Translations under genes and position numbers: made by a program | Shown here: positions 25,016 to 37,062 of the stretch, piece by piece | Layout of the letters: every line of letters starts with the position of its first letter | Numbering within the stretch: the first letter of the stretch is position 1 | Origin: Erpobdella octoculata | Lineage: Eukaryota; Annelida; Clitellata; Hirudinida; Erpobdellidae | Reading direction: 5' to 3' | DNA length: 64,000 nt | Assembly (NCBI GenBank): GCA_963978895.1 | Contig: OZ022245.1 | Location: 21,687,968-21,751,967, forward strand | The notes under the pieces: generated by a model | The model's input: the letters and a program-made list of their open reading frames with translations, nothing else | What the model was told of the DNA's origin: nothing | The model's database searches: none

Positions 25016-26095
25016 CCTGCCAATCCCCCTTTTTTCAACGAAATCAATCACAACCTTCTCCATTTCACACCAATCCAGATTTCCAGGTTTTTTAATTGCG
25101 CTTCCACATCTTCCGCTAGTTGATGCAGTAAAGCAAGCGGCTAATGAACATTTATTTTTTTTAACCCAATCGACATCTACATCCGGATTCATTGCTTTTT
25201 CATAAAAAAAAACCGACGAAATGAATATAAAGTTAGAAAGTTGGCTCAGTAATGACCTTGCATCTCCTATCGCGTGACGTGGCGTCCTGAACCCAATGAC
25301 ATCCATCAATTCTTTCCCAGCGTCAGTTTTTTTCTTCGCAAGTTCAAGTCATTCATCAAACCCCAAAATAACCGATAATTTGTCTCATCAAAAATTAAAC
25401 TGTCTGGAAACACATTTCACATATGTTGGCTTGAAACTTTCAAGAATAATTTTTATATTAGAAAAACTGACATTAAAAATTAATTTTTTTTATAAATGTT
25501 TATTTTTAGCTCTCTCCACGTTTTGCATACACAAAATTATCCTTTCTCTCGAATACAGTAGAAATCAATTCAGGGTTCACAAAAGTCATAGGGGCTTACA
25601 CATTCCATAGAACCCGTTCTTCTTGGGAATAATTTTTTTCAAAGTTTCAACTCGAATTGATGACAAGAAGGGGGTTAGTCAGCCCAGCCTAACCGAGATT
25701 CTTATAGCCACAAGTACACAAGTGCATAAACAAGAAAGTACAATTAATGTTAATATAAAAGACTTAGTTAAACTTTTCTTCAATCTATTTGCAAATATTA
25801 AGCTAGACTAGTCTAATAAAAAGGAACAAACGTGATAACGTTTTATTTTTTTTTTATAAAATTATTTACTTGAATAAATAAATAAAAACCACATTCAGCG
25901 TCATATTTCAAAAACCATCATTAAAACTGTGGTAGTACTTGATATACTTGAGGTGGTAAGGCCCACCTCAGAAGTTAAAACACCAGCATTTAAATATTCT
26001 TCGATTCATCGACGGAGTAACAAATTAATAACACATCCGTCAATATTTTTCTACTCTTTGGATAATTTTTGTGGCTGATGATGCTTGGAAGAAGA
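25016..26095. other. no recognised gene; one unidentified minus-strand frame
   Basis: A 98-residue minus-strand frame at 25013-25309 (containing [15 protein letters not shown] and [18 protein letters not shown]) is compositionally protein-like but I do not recognise it and see no splice sites that define an exon. The remainder is AT-rich. Confidence 0.35.
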
Positions 26096-26440
26096 GAACT
26101 TGTGACGATTCTCATCATGCAGAACTTGTGACCATCCTCACCATGCAGAACTTGTGGCCATCCTCATCATGCAGAACTTGTGGCCATCCTCATAATGCAG
26201 AACTTGTGACCATCTTCACCATGCAGAACTTGTGACCATCTTCACCATGCAGAACTTGTGACCATCCTCACCATGCAGAACTTGTGACCATCTTCACCAT
26301 GCAGAACTTGTGACCATCCTCACCATGCAGAACTTGTGACCATCATCACCATGCAGAACTTGTGACCATCTTCACTATGCAGAACTTGTGACCATCCTCA
26401 CCATGCAGAACTTGTGACCATCCTCACCATGCAGAACGAT
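26096..26440. repeat. 26-bp minisatellite, ~13 copies
   Basis: Tandem units of AACTTGTGACCATCCTCACC plus ATGCAG, with C/T and A/G variants (CATCTTCACC, CATCATCACC, GGCCATCC). Confidence 0.95.
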
Positions 26441-27336
26441 TGATTATGCAGTTTTTAAAGTCTCTTGTTTTGCAAAAACACCCAAATCCATTGTCTCATC
26501 ATTACTACCTTTAGATTGAAACTGTGATTTTTTTTTCAAATATGAAATTCGGTCAGCGTTTTTAGATCTGTTTTTGAAACTCTTTGAAATTTGTGGTTTT
26601 AACTAAAACATTCGGTTCTTGAATCTTTTTATTAATGACCTCTAACTTTTTCAAGGATATGTCAGGATGGTGTTTTTCAAAGATAAGTCGTTAAGGTTTT
26701 TTTTTTATAAACAAGTAACAACTGACCGTATTAACTGTTTAGCTACAAAACAATATCCCTATTTGTTTACTTTAATTGAACCTCTAACTTTTAAAAACAT
26801 CATTCTCTGACAGACTAAACGAGAGATTCTCATCAGCGTTAGAGTAGATAAGTTTCATCTTTTTTGTGCGTGTAGCCGTCACTGTCACCATCGTTGATGC
26901 ATATATTACATGTGAAGGAAATAATAGACGCCTATAAAATGGGCCGCAAGTTGCAAAACATCAGTCGTAAGTTGGTTTACATTTTTTTATAGAAAAAGTT
27001 TTAATAAAATATAAAATATTATTTATAGCATCAAGAAGACGAACTCACCTAAAAATACTAATTAAACTAAAAACCAGCATTCAAATATTTATAAAAAAAA
27101 AATAAAAAAAAATTTTTAGTTTATAAATTTACAGGTGCTGTATTAAAAGTTTTAAAGACATAAACATTTAAGCCAATAAATAATTTTTGACAGTTTCTTA
27201 ATTCTTAATTGATTAATTAAGAAACTGGAATAGATCATCTCATCTTTCTTTCATCAGACCTGATTTTGACTCAGAAAATCCAAGTTTTTTAAGCATATCA
27301 AGTGATTTTGACCTGAATGAAATAAAGTAACTACTT
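26441..27336. other. no gene seen
   Basis: AT-rich sequence downstream of the CCDC40-like stop codon. It should contain the 3' UTR and polyadenylation site, but I cannot pick one with confidence. Confidence 0.4.
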
Positions 27337-27606
27337 TTAGTAGACGTAATTAGATAGAAGATATTTTAATTTATGCAAATAAAACAACTTGAATATATCC
27401 AGAACGTTTTCAATGTCTTTCTGGTCTTCCGGAAAATAAGTTGTGGTTTCCTTTAAAAGTTTAATAAACTTGTCAATTTCTGCATTCAAAATGTTTCTTT
27501 CAAAAAACAACGTTTTCGATGAATGTTTTCTTCTTGAAAATCCTTGACTTAGGAATACATCAAAGTCTTTTATCAAGTTCTGGGCAATAACTGTTTCTTT
27601 CAGTTT
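27337..27606 (-). CDS. CCDC40: CCDC40-like terminal coding exon
   Basis: A 90-codon exon including the stop (TAA at 27337-27339), with acceptor TTTTCTGTAATAG on the minus strand and phase 0. It starts KLKETVIAQNLIKDFDVFLS and contains LFFERNILNAEIDKFIKLLK and YFPEDQKDIENVL. This mirrors the C-terminus of vertebrate CCDC40, where a SLVLERQRLDKRLALI helix leads to DEYPQFQEALHKV near the end of the protein. The preceding exon is 18 kb away at 45731, beyond an intron full of retroelements. Exon phases match across that gap. Confidence 0.78.
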   Translation of the reverse strand, partial: KLKETVIAQNLIKDFDVFLSQGFSRRKHSSKTLFFERNILNAEIDKFIKLLKETTTYFPEDQKDIENVLDIFKLFYLHKLKYLLSNYVY

Positions 27607-28481
27607 CTATTACAGAAAAAATCACTGAATTAAATTTGTAAAAATTAATAAAAATAAAATTATAACATTATTCTAATACAAGTTATTATAAATTATGGTA
27701 TTTGTTGTACATTTTATTTTCATTATTTAGTTTTTAATTCGTAGGGAGGAGGTGTGAGATATCTATGTTAAACATTCGATGTTCTTGGTATATCTATGTT
27801 GAACAGTCTATTTTCTTGGATGATAGTTAGACTGCTGCCTGGTTCCCTTTCAGTCGTCAATCTCGTGGTTGCTTCGTTGACTCGTTTGAATAAACTTGTG
27901 TGTATCTCATCCGTACATTTATTCTTTATATACATATATAATCGAACACAACAACTACAAACTATTATTTTAAAATATAGTTTTTTCTTGGCGGAAAGAA
28001 ATGAGGGATAAAAGCATATTGGGATATTCGTAAGTAAATGACGTTGGATTATATCACGATATCACCCGGGGTAAGGATTTTCTTCTTAATTAAACTGTTA
28101 TTAAACATTTTTGTGACTCAAATTTAGAAAAATATTGCATTGTCACCGATAATATGTTTCTATTTTAAGTTTCAGCTCAATTGGATAAAGGCTTGTGATC
28201 TAAAATTCGATTTGAAAATACCAACCATTAAACATACAACAAACAGATGAAGTTAAATAAAAGCGTATAAAAAAGCAGGCACTTGCCGCCGATCAAACTC
28301 TAATAAAAATATATTTGTTGATCAGAAAACTACATTAGTTTTTGCTTTTTACAGTTCTTATCTTGTAATAATTATTGATACCTTCTTCTAATTTTGCACC
28401 ATAATCTCATAAAAAAACTATTAAAATTTATATTGTTCAATATAAGTCATTGAAGTGCAAAGAAACACTTTTCTAACACTT
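27607..28481. other. large intron, no feature seen
   Basis: AT-rich intronic sequence. A 71-residue frame at 27796 has no recognisable content. Confidence 0.4.
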
Positions 28482-28554
28482 GCCCGGCTAGCTCAGTCGG
28501 TAGAGCATGAGAATCTTAATCTCAGGGTCGTGGGTTCGAGCCCCACGTTGTGCG
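28482..28554 (+). tRNA. tRNA-Lys(CTT)
   Basis: 73 nt starting GCCCGGCTAGCTCAGTCGG, with anticodon CTT in a TGAGA/TCTCA stem and a perfect T arm (GTGGG-TTCGAGC-CCCAC). Two departures from the usual sequence are visible: A at position 32 in the anticodon loop and one mismatched acceptor pair (GTTGTGC instead of GTTGGGC). TTTT follows within 10 nt as a Pol III terminator. It sits inside the long CCDC40-like intron on the opposite strand. Confidence 0.85.
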
Positions 28555-28859
28555 GAAATCGTTTTGAAGTTTTGACGATCATCCAATCAATTTTCTAGAA
28601 AAGAAATTGGTTCTTTTGCGGTTATGCAGCTTTCCATTCACATGTTTCGTAGTTCGTTATACTATATAATCAAGTATCAATAAGAACACGTAGACGCAAC
28701 CAACTCGTTTACTAAAAACTAAGAAAACGGAAACGACATGCAAGGTATACAAAAGACAATAGTAGCCAAAGCATAGATAATACAACCACGCAACGTCACC
28801 CCTCTTTAGATTGTTCTACCGTTCTACCCATTGTTTTCCCCAACAGAACAATCACAGAT

Positions 28860-29283
28860 TCATTCGCTCCACTGGCTTCGATACTTGTAGTGTACCAGTG
28901 TACCCTGCCGTCCCAGGAGTGTCACAGTTTGTCGTTTGTGGTGTATGTTCAACGTCGTAGGGCTGATCTTCGATTCTGTCTCGTGCGCTGGGTTGTTCCT
29001 ATTCTGCTGCTCTCGTCTCCTCTCGAGTGCTGCCTGGAGTGCATGGCACGTTGTGGGTGTTGCATTCATTCTCAGCATTTTCGTCAGATCGTACTTTTCT
29101 CATGAACTGCCTGTTTCTTCTGAGTGTCTTGCCGTTTGGCGTGACTACTTCATATGTACGACTCGAAAGCTGGTTTGTGACTCTGGTCGGTCTGCATATT
29201 TCTAAATGGTAGTATGCGGCAATACAGAGAGGTCGACTAGCAGCCAAAGATGGGCGTGGTTTAAGGCTAGAGGTAAATCGCAA
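28860..29283 (-). pseudogene. gypsy integrase C-terminal fragment
   Basis: The minus-strand frame at 28999-29283 contains SSRTYEVVTPNGKTLRRNRQ, the chromodomain-less C-terminal block common at the end of Ty3/gypsy integrases. A further 72-residue frame follows in shifted register. RT, RNase H and the integrase catalytic core are missing, so this is a relic of a third gypsy element. Confidence 0.6.
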
Positions 29284-29372
29284 TCAATTCCACATTTTCA
29301 ATGTTATGTTGTTGATATTAATAAAAAGTGTCACAAATAATATGAATTGTTGATTTAGTTAGTTAGAAGCAG

Positions 29373-30401
29373 ATGAACGATCAAAAAGAAAAGAGAGGGA
29401 AGCAGAGGAACGATCAAAAAGAGAGGGAAGGAGAGGAACGATCAAGAAGAGAAAAGAGGGAAGCAGAGGAACGAAGAGAACAATTAAGATTTGAAAGAAA
29501 AGAAGCTAGGAATCAAAGGGAAAGAGAATTGACTAGATTTAGTATCGATACCGCAGATCAACCTGATATAACAAATAAAACACTAAAATTAGTTATGATA
29601 ATAGGAGACCTAATCGGATCTTTTCCATCCGATCCATTGACTATCCCGGGTTTTTTTGAATTTATGGAGAAGTAATTCATTTCATACAAAGTAGAAGATA
29701 ACATAAAACCTAAAATTTTATTGGCTATATTGAATGAGAGGGGCAGAAGTCTCATTAACTATTTACCATCATCCCAACTTGAAGACTATTATGAACTTAA
29801 GGGAATTTTATTATTTGGATATAGAATAAGTCCTTTAATATTAAGGCAACGCTTTCTATCGATGCTGAAGACCCATAACCAAACCTATATAGAATTTGCG
29901 TCACATTTACACACTGCTCTAACATATTATATAAAAAGTAGTGAAGTAAATTCCTTTGATAGTTTAATAGATTTATTCTGTGCTGATAGGTTAAAAGAGG
30001 TAATGCCACGGGTTTGTCTTGATCACCTGTCAACTTTAGAAAAAGATGGATGGTTAGGCTGCGAGCAACTTGCAGAGGCAGCTGACAATTATATGGCAGT
30101 ACGTGATAATGAATGTCATATCATTCAGTATGCTCGTCCAAAATCTAACGACGTGAGGGGTAATGCACTTCATAGTAGACCCAATATTAATCCTAACACT
30201 AATTATAAACCAAGGGCTAATCACCCTATGCCATACCAACAGCGTTTTAGTGGTCAACCAATGACGACTAGGAATTATAATAAGGATAGTAATAAAGGAA
30301 CATCCCTTTCTTATAGTTGTCAGAAAATAGGCCACATTGCCAGAGATTATCCAAACCAGAAAAATGTTAAAATTAACTGTTGCGATATAAGGAATCCAGA
30401 T
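29373..30401 (+). pseudogene. gag of the host retroelement, interrupted by a gypsy insertion
   Basis: One frame with a single nonsense codon (TAA at 29673-29675). It starts with a highly charged Lys/Arg/Glu coil, continues through a capsid-like region (RQRFLSMLKTHNQTYIEFAS) and reaches a degenerate zinc knuckle, SCQKIGHIARDYP, in which two of the four zinc ligands are lost. At 30401 a gypsy element interrupts the frame, which resumes at 35381 with the protease. A 5' LTR is not identified. Confidence 0.7.
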
Positions 30402-30669
<268 letters not shown>

Positions 30670-30682
30670 CCTCCCTCCTAAG

Positions 30683-31921
30683 CTAGACACCGCCGGTGTA
30701 TGACTTGCTTTGGTGATTTATTACAAGTCGAGATGGAGCGTGTCGTTGTCTATCAGATCGCCTCAGTTGTAATGATGACGGTGAACGTGGTATTACTGAT
30801 TCTGAGTTTTCAGTAGAAGGGAATGGCGTTGCTGCAAAGTCTTGTGTAGGCTGTTCTGGCTGGTGTTCGGTGCCTAGCTGAAAATGAACAGATTTTTTAG
30901 CACGGTCTGAATCCTGACCTTTCAGAATGCCTCTCTTTGTGTTAATGTTCTTTTCCACCGTTTGACCAGGTTCGGCAGCTGTGGCATTTTCTCCTTGTCT
31001 TGTATTCTGATAAGGTAAGTCAAATGTTTCGAGTAGTGTTGTTGTAAACTTCGATTCTTGACGTGGGCGTAACTGGTTGATGTGGCGCTTCCAGACCATT
31101 CCTTTTACGATAGTATCGTACAGAACTCTTCCCCTTCTACGGACAATCTGTCCTGGTATCCACGTCACAGGTCCCGGTCGATAATCGCGAACGAACACCA
31201 ATTCACCGTTTTGGAACTGTCGAGGTCGTGCCCCATGATGGCGGTTGAACTGTTTCTCCATGTCATTTGATCGAGGTGTTGAATGTTTGATGTTTTTCGG
31301 ATGTAATTCGCTTAAGACCGAACGTAATTGTCTGCCTAGGAAATTTTCCGCTGGAGAGAGACCGTTCGGCGATGAAGCGCAGGGAGTGGTTCTGTAGCTA
31401 AATAAAAATGTTTGAAGAGATCCTTTGTAAGTTCCGTCATTTCTTAATTTAATCAAAGCTCTTTTGAAAGTGTCTACAAATCGTTCGGCCTGGCCATTGG
31501 ATTGTGGGTGAAATGGTGGTGATCTCACGTGTTTGATCGCGTTTTCTGCACAGTATTCCTGAAAAACAGTTGAGGTGAATTGTGTGCCGTTGTCACTGAC
31601 AATTGTTTCAGGTAATCCAAATTGTGCAAAGATCCGCTGGAGTGCATTTATCGTGTTGGATGTGGTGCTGTTTGCCATCTCTATTATTTCTGGCCATTTT
31701 GAGAATGCATCTACTACTACGAGATACATTTTTCCATGGAGCGATCCAGCATAATCGATATGAATTCGACTCCAGGGTTTGGTTTCTTTTGGCCATGAAC
31801 ATAAAGTGTGTTTTATGGGTGATTTAGCTGCTTGTTGGCATGAAGAACAGCTGCGTGTCCAGTTTTCTATGTCTTTATCAATGCCGCTTCAATAAACGTG
31901 TTCTCGGGCAATTATCTTCAT
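30683..31921 (-). pseudogene. gypsy integrase
   Basis: The long frame 30683-31729 carries the catalytic core: VVVDAFSKWPEIIEM with the first Asp region (HIDYAG just upstream, in the frame at 31608-31802), IVSDNGTQFTS with the second Asp, and HPQSNGQAERFV with the catalytic Glu. The C-terminal GPVTWIPGQIVRRRGRVLYD block follows. The zinc-binding HHCC segment (31800-31920) contains two in-frame TGA codons, one in a Tyr-Trp context and one after ITx, so the N-terminus is broken. The C-terminal tail is long and Ser/Thr/Pro-rich. Confidence 0.88.
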
Positions 31922-32740
31922 TCAAGTAATACCCGGGTGGCCTTTGTGAAGCATTTGAAGTACTCGTTTTTGCAAAACCTGAGGGATGATTATTCGAGAA
32001 CCAAAGAATAAACAGTCTTCATGTATCGTTATTTCTTTTTTTAAGAGTTCGAGTTTGTTGGTTTTCAGTGCTTTGTTTTCGTTCCACTTTCCTGTTTTGA
32101 CACATTGGAGAAAGGGATTTAACTCATTGTCTGTTTTTGTTGCGTCACAGATTTCTTTATTTGAGACTGGAAGTTGTTTGACGGCATTGATATACAGGGA
32201 GTTTATATCTTGATTGATAGTTGCTATCAATGTGTCTTCTTCTGATGTTTTATGTGGACCTATAAGGCGCGAAAGTGTGTCAGCTTGTCCAAAGGACGTG
32301 GTTCTGCAGTATTCAATTTTGAAATCATAAGCAAGCAGTGTTAGAGCCCAGCGTTGGAGTCTGTTTGCTGTATATGATGGTATGCCTTTTTTATTGCGAA
32401 AAATGGCAAGCAGAGGTTGATGGTCTGTTAATAGAGTAAAGTGGTGTCCATAAATATAACGGTGAAACTTTCTGACCGCGAAAACTAGTGCTAAACCTTT
32501 TTTTCTATTTGCCCATATTTCTTTTCTGCTGGAGTGAGAGCTCTACTAGCGTGTGCAATTGCATTTTCTGTTCCATCACTATATCTGTGTGATATCACTG
32601 CTCCAATGCCGTATTCTGATGCGTCGGCTGCAACTACAATTGGTTGGTTGGGGTTGTAATGGGTTAACAGAAGGTCGGATAATAAATTTTTTTTAGTTTC
32701 GTCAAATGCCCATTGACAGCTTTCAGACCACTGGAACACA
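31922..32740 (-). pseudogene. gypsy RNase H and connection region
   Basis: Contains [20 protein letters not shown] (RNase H first Asp), [16 protein letters not shown] (catalytic Glu region) and, after a frameshift in a poly-T run near 32500, FTLLTDHQPLL and RLQRWAL. The connection to integrase ends LHKGHPGIT just before the first TGA. Confidence 0.82.
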
Positions 32741-33597
32741 GTGTCTTTTTTTTAAAAGGGCGTCTAGTGGTGCTCTTAGATTTCTCATGCGTGGTACAAA
32801 TGAGCTGTAATAGCTGATCAGTCCAAGAAAAGTACGGACCTGTCCAACATCTTTGGGTGGAGGCATATGAATTATTGCATCGATTTTTTTGTGGTCGGGA
32901 CGACGGCCTGCAGCTGATATTACATTTCCCAAGTACGTGATTTCCGTCATTAACAAGTGGCATTTTTCAATTCTAATCCGGAAGCCATAATTTAAAATTC
33001 GGTCAAATAAAGCCTCTAAGTTCGTGTTGTGTTCTTCTAATGTCCGTCTAATGACATCATCTAAATAGGCGGCAACGCCATCTAGACCAGTAATCATAGT
33101 GTCTATGATTTGTTGAAAAATACCTGGTGCTGATTTCACACCAAATGGTAGACGGTTATAACGAAACAAACCTTTATGAGTGTTGATTGTTAAGAGATCT
33201 TTACATTCTTCCGTCACTTCTACTTGATGGTATGCTTCTGCACAATCTATTTGGGAGAAAACTGTCCCTCCATTTAGTTTTGTGAAAACGTCATCCATGG
33301 TAGGTAACGGGTGTCTATGGAGCATCAGTGAGTCATTTAAGCCCGTTGAAAAATCTGCACAAAGTCGGATGGAGCCGTTTGCTTTACGGACAGCAACTAT
33401 GGGTGCCGCCCACTGAGAGTGATCCACGGGAGAGATTATTCCTTCTTTTAGTAACCGGTTAATTTCGCTATCCAATTGCTCTAAAGCGGCATGAGGAACA
33501 GGGCGTTTCTTTCTAAATATGGGTTGTGCGCCAGGTTTAAGCTGTAAGGAAGCTGAAACTTTTGTGCACAGTCCTAGTTCCTGTCGGAACACATCAT
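32723..33597 (-). pseudogene. gypsy reverse transcriptase
   Basis: The frame starts with ATG overlapping the stop of gag-pro (ATGATG across 33592-33597). RT motifs appear in order: PIVAVRKANGSIRLCADFS, FSQIDCAEAYHQVEV with a catalytic Asp, LPFGVKSAPGIFQQ, and AAYLDDVIRR, whose YLDD is the catalytic pair. It is open for 289 codons, then is lost in a poly-T run near 32746. The stop-start overlap suggests pol was made by reinitiation or frameshifting. Confidence 0.9.
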
Positions 33598-34895
33598 TTG
33601 TGTTTTAATTTGTTTGTAATGGCTGTGCGTTCCACGTCTGTGTAGAAGCTCCGTATTTCCATGACAGAATAGTTTTCTAACAGTTTTTTAAAGTCAGGAA
33701 GTTGTTTTATCCATGGCATTCCCATGAGTTCGTTTGAATCTGTGACGTAAACAGTACCCCGACCATGGTACTTTTGACCTGACTTATTTGCAACGGTAAA
33801 TTTTGTCTCAAACATTCCTTCGGTCTTTACGGGTTGACCATTTGCTGCGCTTAGATTTGCCGTCGCTGTGGTAAGATTGGGGCGACCGATGGCTATCCAT
33901 GTTGGACGAGAGATGAGAGTCACTTCTGCTCCTGTATCTAACCGAAGTTGAATCGGTCTATCGTTGATGATGACTTCAATGTACTGTTTGATTTCATTTC
34001 CGTAGTCTACTCGGTTAATGAATCGGTCTTGTCTAGAAGCACTCTTTTCTCTGTGTGTAAAAGAATTTTGTCTCCAGTTTGGATGATCCCGTGATACAAA
34101 TTTTCGTGATTTGCGAAAATCTGGAGAACTCGTCGGTCTAACGTTAGGACACTCTCGTTTCCAATGTGGTCCGCCACAAATGGGACATGGTGTTTTTGGC
34201 ACTGCTTGATGTCGTGGTGACAATGGCTTTCGGTGAGGTGAGCTGTATCTGTTAATGGCCTGAATTTTTACATCCGGTCTTTCGATTGTTTTAGTATCAT
34301 CCAGTGTAGTCTTAAGTCGTTCAGACTCTGCTATTAATTCAATGACTGTAATAGGTTTTTCGCTATTTTCGCTATCCAACATGCGTAACAGCCTGGAACG
34401 TATCTCGACATGTTCTTTTGCCTGAAGTCCTGCTACATATTGAACACACTTATGTGTCTCATCTGGCATTCCTCGAAGCTCTGCTGCCTCCGCAGCAGCA
34501 ATGATCTTATTTCCATAAGTGCTAAAATCACTCCCTGATGTACAAATTATTCGACTAAAGTCAAACCTTCGTCGAAAGAGACTTTTCTTAGGGCCGAATA
34601 GTTGTTCAAGGGTTGTGATGGTTTCTTCCCAACCAATGTCGCTGGGAAGCCGTGGAGAAATTCTCGTAGAAAAAACTGCATATGTGTGGTTGTCCAATAA
34701 AGTTCGAAGAAGTTCAGTCCTTGACTCTTCTGGAAGATGTCTTTCGTGACCTTTGACAGTGTCTTCAAAACGTCTAAGCCACAGACTGAAAAATCGTCCT
34801 TCCTCTGGTTCGTAAAAAAACTTCTCCACTCTCTGACGTAGTCGATCAAAAAGTGTTTCTTTTGACTCTGTCTTTTTTTCTTTTTGGGACTCCAT
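33594..34895 (-). CDS. gypsy gag-protease polyprotein, 433 aa
   Basis: An intact frame. It starts with a charged N-terminus, then a capsid-like region (FFSLWLRRFEDTVKGHERHL; ELLRTLLDNHTYAVF), a zinc knuckle CPICGGPHWKREC (C-x2-C-x3-H-x4-C) and an aspartic protease with LRLDTGAEVTLIS. The FSLWLRRFED block and knuckle spacing resemble Mag-like gypsy elements; clade assignment is tentative. It is the only undamaged frame of this element. Confidence 0.85.
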   Translation of the reverse strand: MESQKEKKTESKETLFDRLRQRVEKFFYEPEEGRFFSLWLRRFEDTVKGHERHLPEESRTELLRTLLDNHTYAVFSTRISPRLPSDIGWEETITTLEQLFGPKKSLFRRRFDFSRIICTSGSDFSTYGNKIIAAAEAAELRGMPDETHKCVQYVAGLQAKEHVEIRSRLLRMLDSENSEKPITVIELIAESERLKTTLDDTKTIERPDVKIQAINRYSSPHRKPLSPRHQAVPKTPCPICGGPHWKRECPNVRPTSSPDFRKSRKFVSRDHPNWRQNSFTHREKSASRQDRFINRVDYGNEIKQYIEVIINDRPIQLRLDTGAEVTLISRPTWIAIGRPNLTTATANLSAANGQPVKTEGMFETKFTVANKSGQKYHGRGTVYVTDSNELMGMPWIKQLPDFKKLLENYSVMEIRSFYTDVERTAITNKLKHK

Positions 34896-35085
34896 AAATT
34901 CTAACAGTTTTCTCTGCGTCTCAGCTCCTTTTTCCTTTCCTCAGCTCCTTTTCTTTCTCTGAATTTTCTTTCATTAGCTTTAGGAATCTTTCTTTGCTCT
35001 CTCTTTTCCATCTGCATCTGAAAAAGTTCAAATATCTTTTGAATATCTGCCATTGCGTGATTTAATCCTATCCTTTGTCGCCAAT

Positions 35086-35380
<295 letters not shown>

Positions 35381-35817
35381 CAGATGATTCTCTAACAAAT
35401 AAAAATATTAAAATAGGTTTGAATGAGTCTCCTATAATCGAAACAGAACGATTTTATAAACGACCTTTTAGAGAGATGATGATTAATCAATCAACAACCC
35501 AGTTAGCTTTAATTGATAGTGGAGCTGAAACTTATTGCATTAGAAAAGACTTAGTGGACGCGTTAGGAGTTCGTCCAACTACAAAGGTGGTGTTGGTCGA
35601 TGTGGTTGGTTCACACAAAACAGTTGAGTGTGTTGAGCTGTTGTTACAACCAGTGCAGAAATCCCATGATACCGTGAACATTGCTCCTAAATTTAAAATC
35701 TTCTTTTCCGTGGTACTTAGTTTGAGTGAGGCCATCATTATTCATCCTGGGGTTAATGAAAGACTTGAGCAGAGACTTTGTATGAGGTTGTGGTTCCTCA
35801 AGAGAATGCTGAATTAA
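35381..35817 (+). pseudogene. aspartic protease of the interrupted host retroelement
   Basis: Resumes the frame broken at 30401. It contains QLALIDSGAETYCIRKDLVD, with DSGAE as the protease active-site motif, and a following VVLVDVVGSHKTVE strand. It ends at LKRMLN. RT and RNase H do not follow; a minisatellite occupies that place. Confidence 0.75.
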
Positions 35818-35994
35818 TAAATTCCTTACCTGCATAAATATCAGAGGATGAAATGTTAGTGTCATGGTTGTCGGATTTTGCCAACGACGATGAGGTGGAG
35901 GTTACAGCGGTTCAAACGGTACAGATTAGCGAGGTAGCGGTTGGGGGCGTGGTTAATTCTGCCAAAGAGGTCTCAGATATTTCCATTAATAACA

Positions 35995-36400
35995 AAGAGA
36001 CTAGTACAGAAACTCCTGTTATTCCTATTTCCATTAATAATTTAGCAAAGAGACTAGTACAATTAATCCTGTTATACCTATCTCCATTAATAGCAAAGAG
36101 ACTAGTACAGTTAACCTGTTATTCCTATTTCCATTAATAACAAAGAAACTAGAACAGTTAATCCTGTTATTCCCATTTCCATTAATAACAAAGAGACTAG
36201 TACAGTTAATCCTGTTATTCCTATCTCCATTTGCTATTGCAAAGAAGCCAGTACAGTTAATCCTGTTATTCCTATTTCCATTAATAACAAAGAGACTAGT
36301 ACAAGAAATCCTGTTATTCCTGATTCCATTGATAATGAAGAGACTATTACAGGAATTCCTGTTATAAATGATAGTAGGATAGGTTTTCCTATCACTTCTT
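35995..36400. repeat. ~48-bp minisatellite within the host retroelement
   Basis: About eight units of the type CAGTTAATCCTGTTATTCC plus ATTTCCATTAATAACAAAGA, with variants. It lies between the protease and integrase pieces. Confidence 0.9.
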
Positions 36401-36429
36401 TCGTTAGAGAACAAAAAAATTGCACTTCT

Positions 36430-36703
36430 TCAAAACCCTTTTGGGAATATGCACTTCGAAAGAAAAGGGGATTCTTTATCGAAGAAAATATGTTATTTCA
36501 TAGGGAAGCTTTATGGGGACTTAAATTAAAACAATTATGTTTACCTAAAAGTCGCATTCCCATTATTTTACAATTAGGTCATGAAGCTCCGTGTGTCGGA
36601 CATATGGCAGCTAAGTCATCCTTACAGCGCATTCGCATGAATTTTTGGTTCCCAGTGCAAATGTCGCGTATGTGTGGCTGTCCAACAAGGAAACAACAGG
36701 TGT
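36430..36703 (+). pseudogene. integrase zinc-binding fragment of the host retroelement
   Basis: Reads FFIEENMLFHREALWGLKLK, then ILQLGHEAPCVGHMAAKSSL and FWFPVQMSRMCG, the H2C2 zinc region and FWxPxM motif preceding a Ty3/gypsy integrase core. The catalytic DDE region is absent. Confidence 0.7.
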
Positions 36704-36714
36704 GACTTGTTTTC

Positions 36715-37062
36715 CTCTGGTAGGTTAGGATACTCGTTTAGAGCATCGTCGAATCGACGTAGCCAGAATTCAAAATGTTATTGTCGGATTTTGCCAACGA
36801 CGATGAAGCGGAGGTTACAGCGGTTCAAACGGTTCTGGGTCATGTGAATATTTTTCGAGACGTCGTTGAAGTCGGTCGACGACGATTTCATGTGTGTCGA
36901 CGCGCGATGGAGATGCAGCCAGTTTCTCCACGATCTTCATGAGGGTCTCCTGTTGCTTGCACATCTGCTGCATGAGTTGAGCGATTTGGTCGGCCATTTT
37001 TTAAACGTTAAAAATTTCAAAGTTCGTTAATAAACAAACGTTTTCCTATGCCTCGTCGCTAA
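36715..37062 (-). pseudogene. 5' end of another gypsy element (gag N-terminus)
   Basis: Minus-strand ATG at 36995-36997 starts MADQIAQLMQQMCKQQETLM and continues to RRLEKYSHDPEPFE; the frame resumes as FEFWLRRFDDALNEYPN near 36745. A ~50-bp sequence (36780-36830) inserted between these is a copy of 35868-35917. Upstream of the ATG, TTAGCGACGAGGC follows an LTR-like end TTATAACA, suggesting another tRNA-Ser-type primer site. Confidence 0.65.

Noticed and set aside
25013..25309. 98-aa minus-strand frame as a CCDC40 N-terminal exon or other gene
   Set aside because: Composition is protein-like, but there is no recognisable homology and no convincing splice boundaries; left unassigned.
26096..26440. 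CRISPR-like array
   Set aside because: Units are contiguous with no unique spacers, and the genome is eukaryotic; it is a minisatellite.
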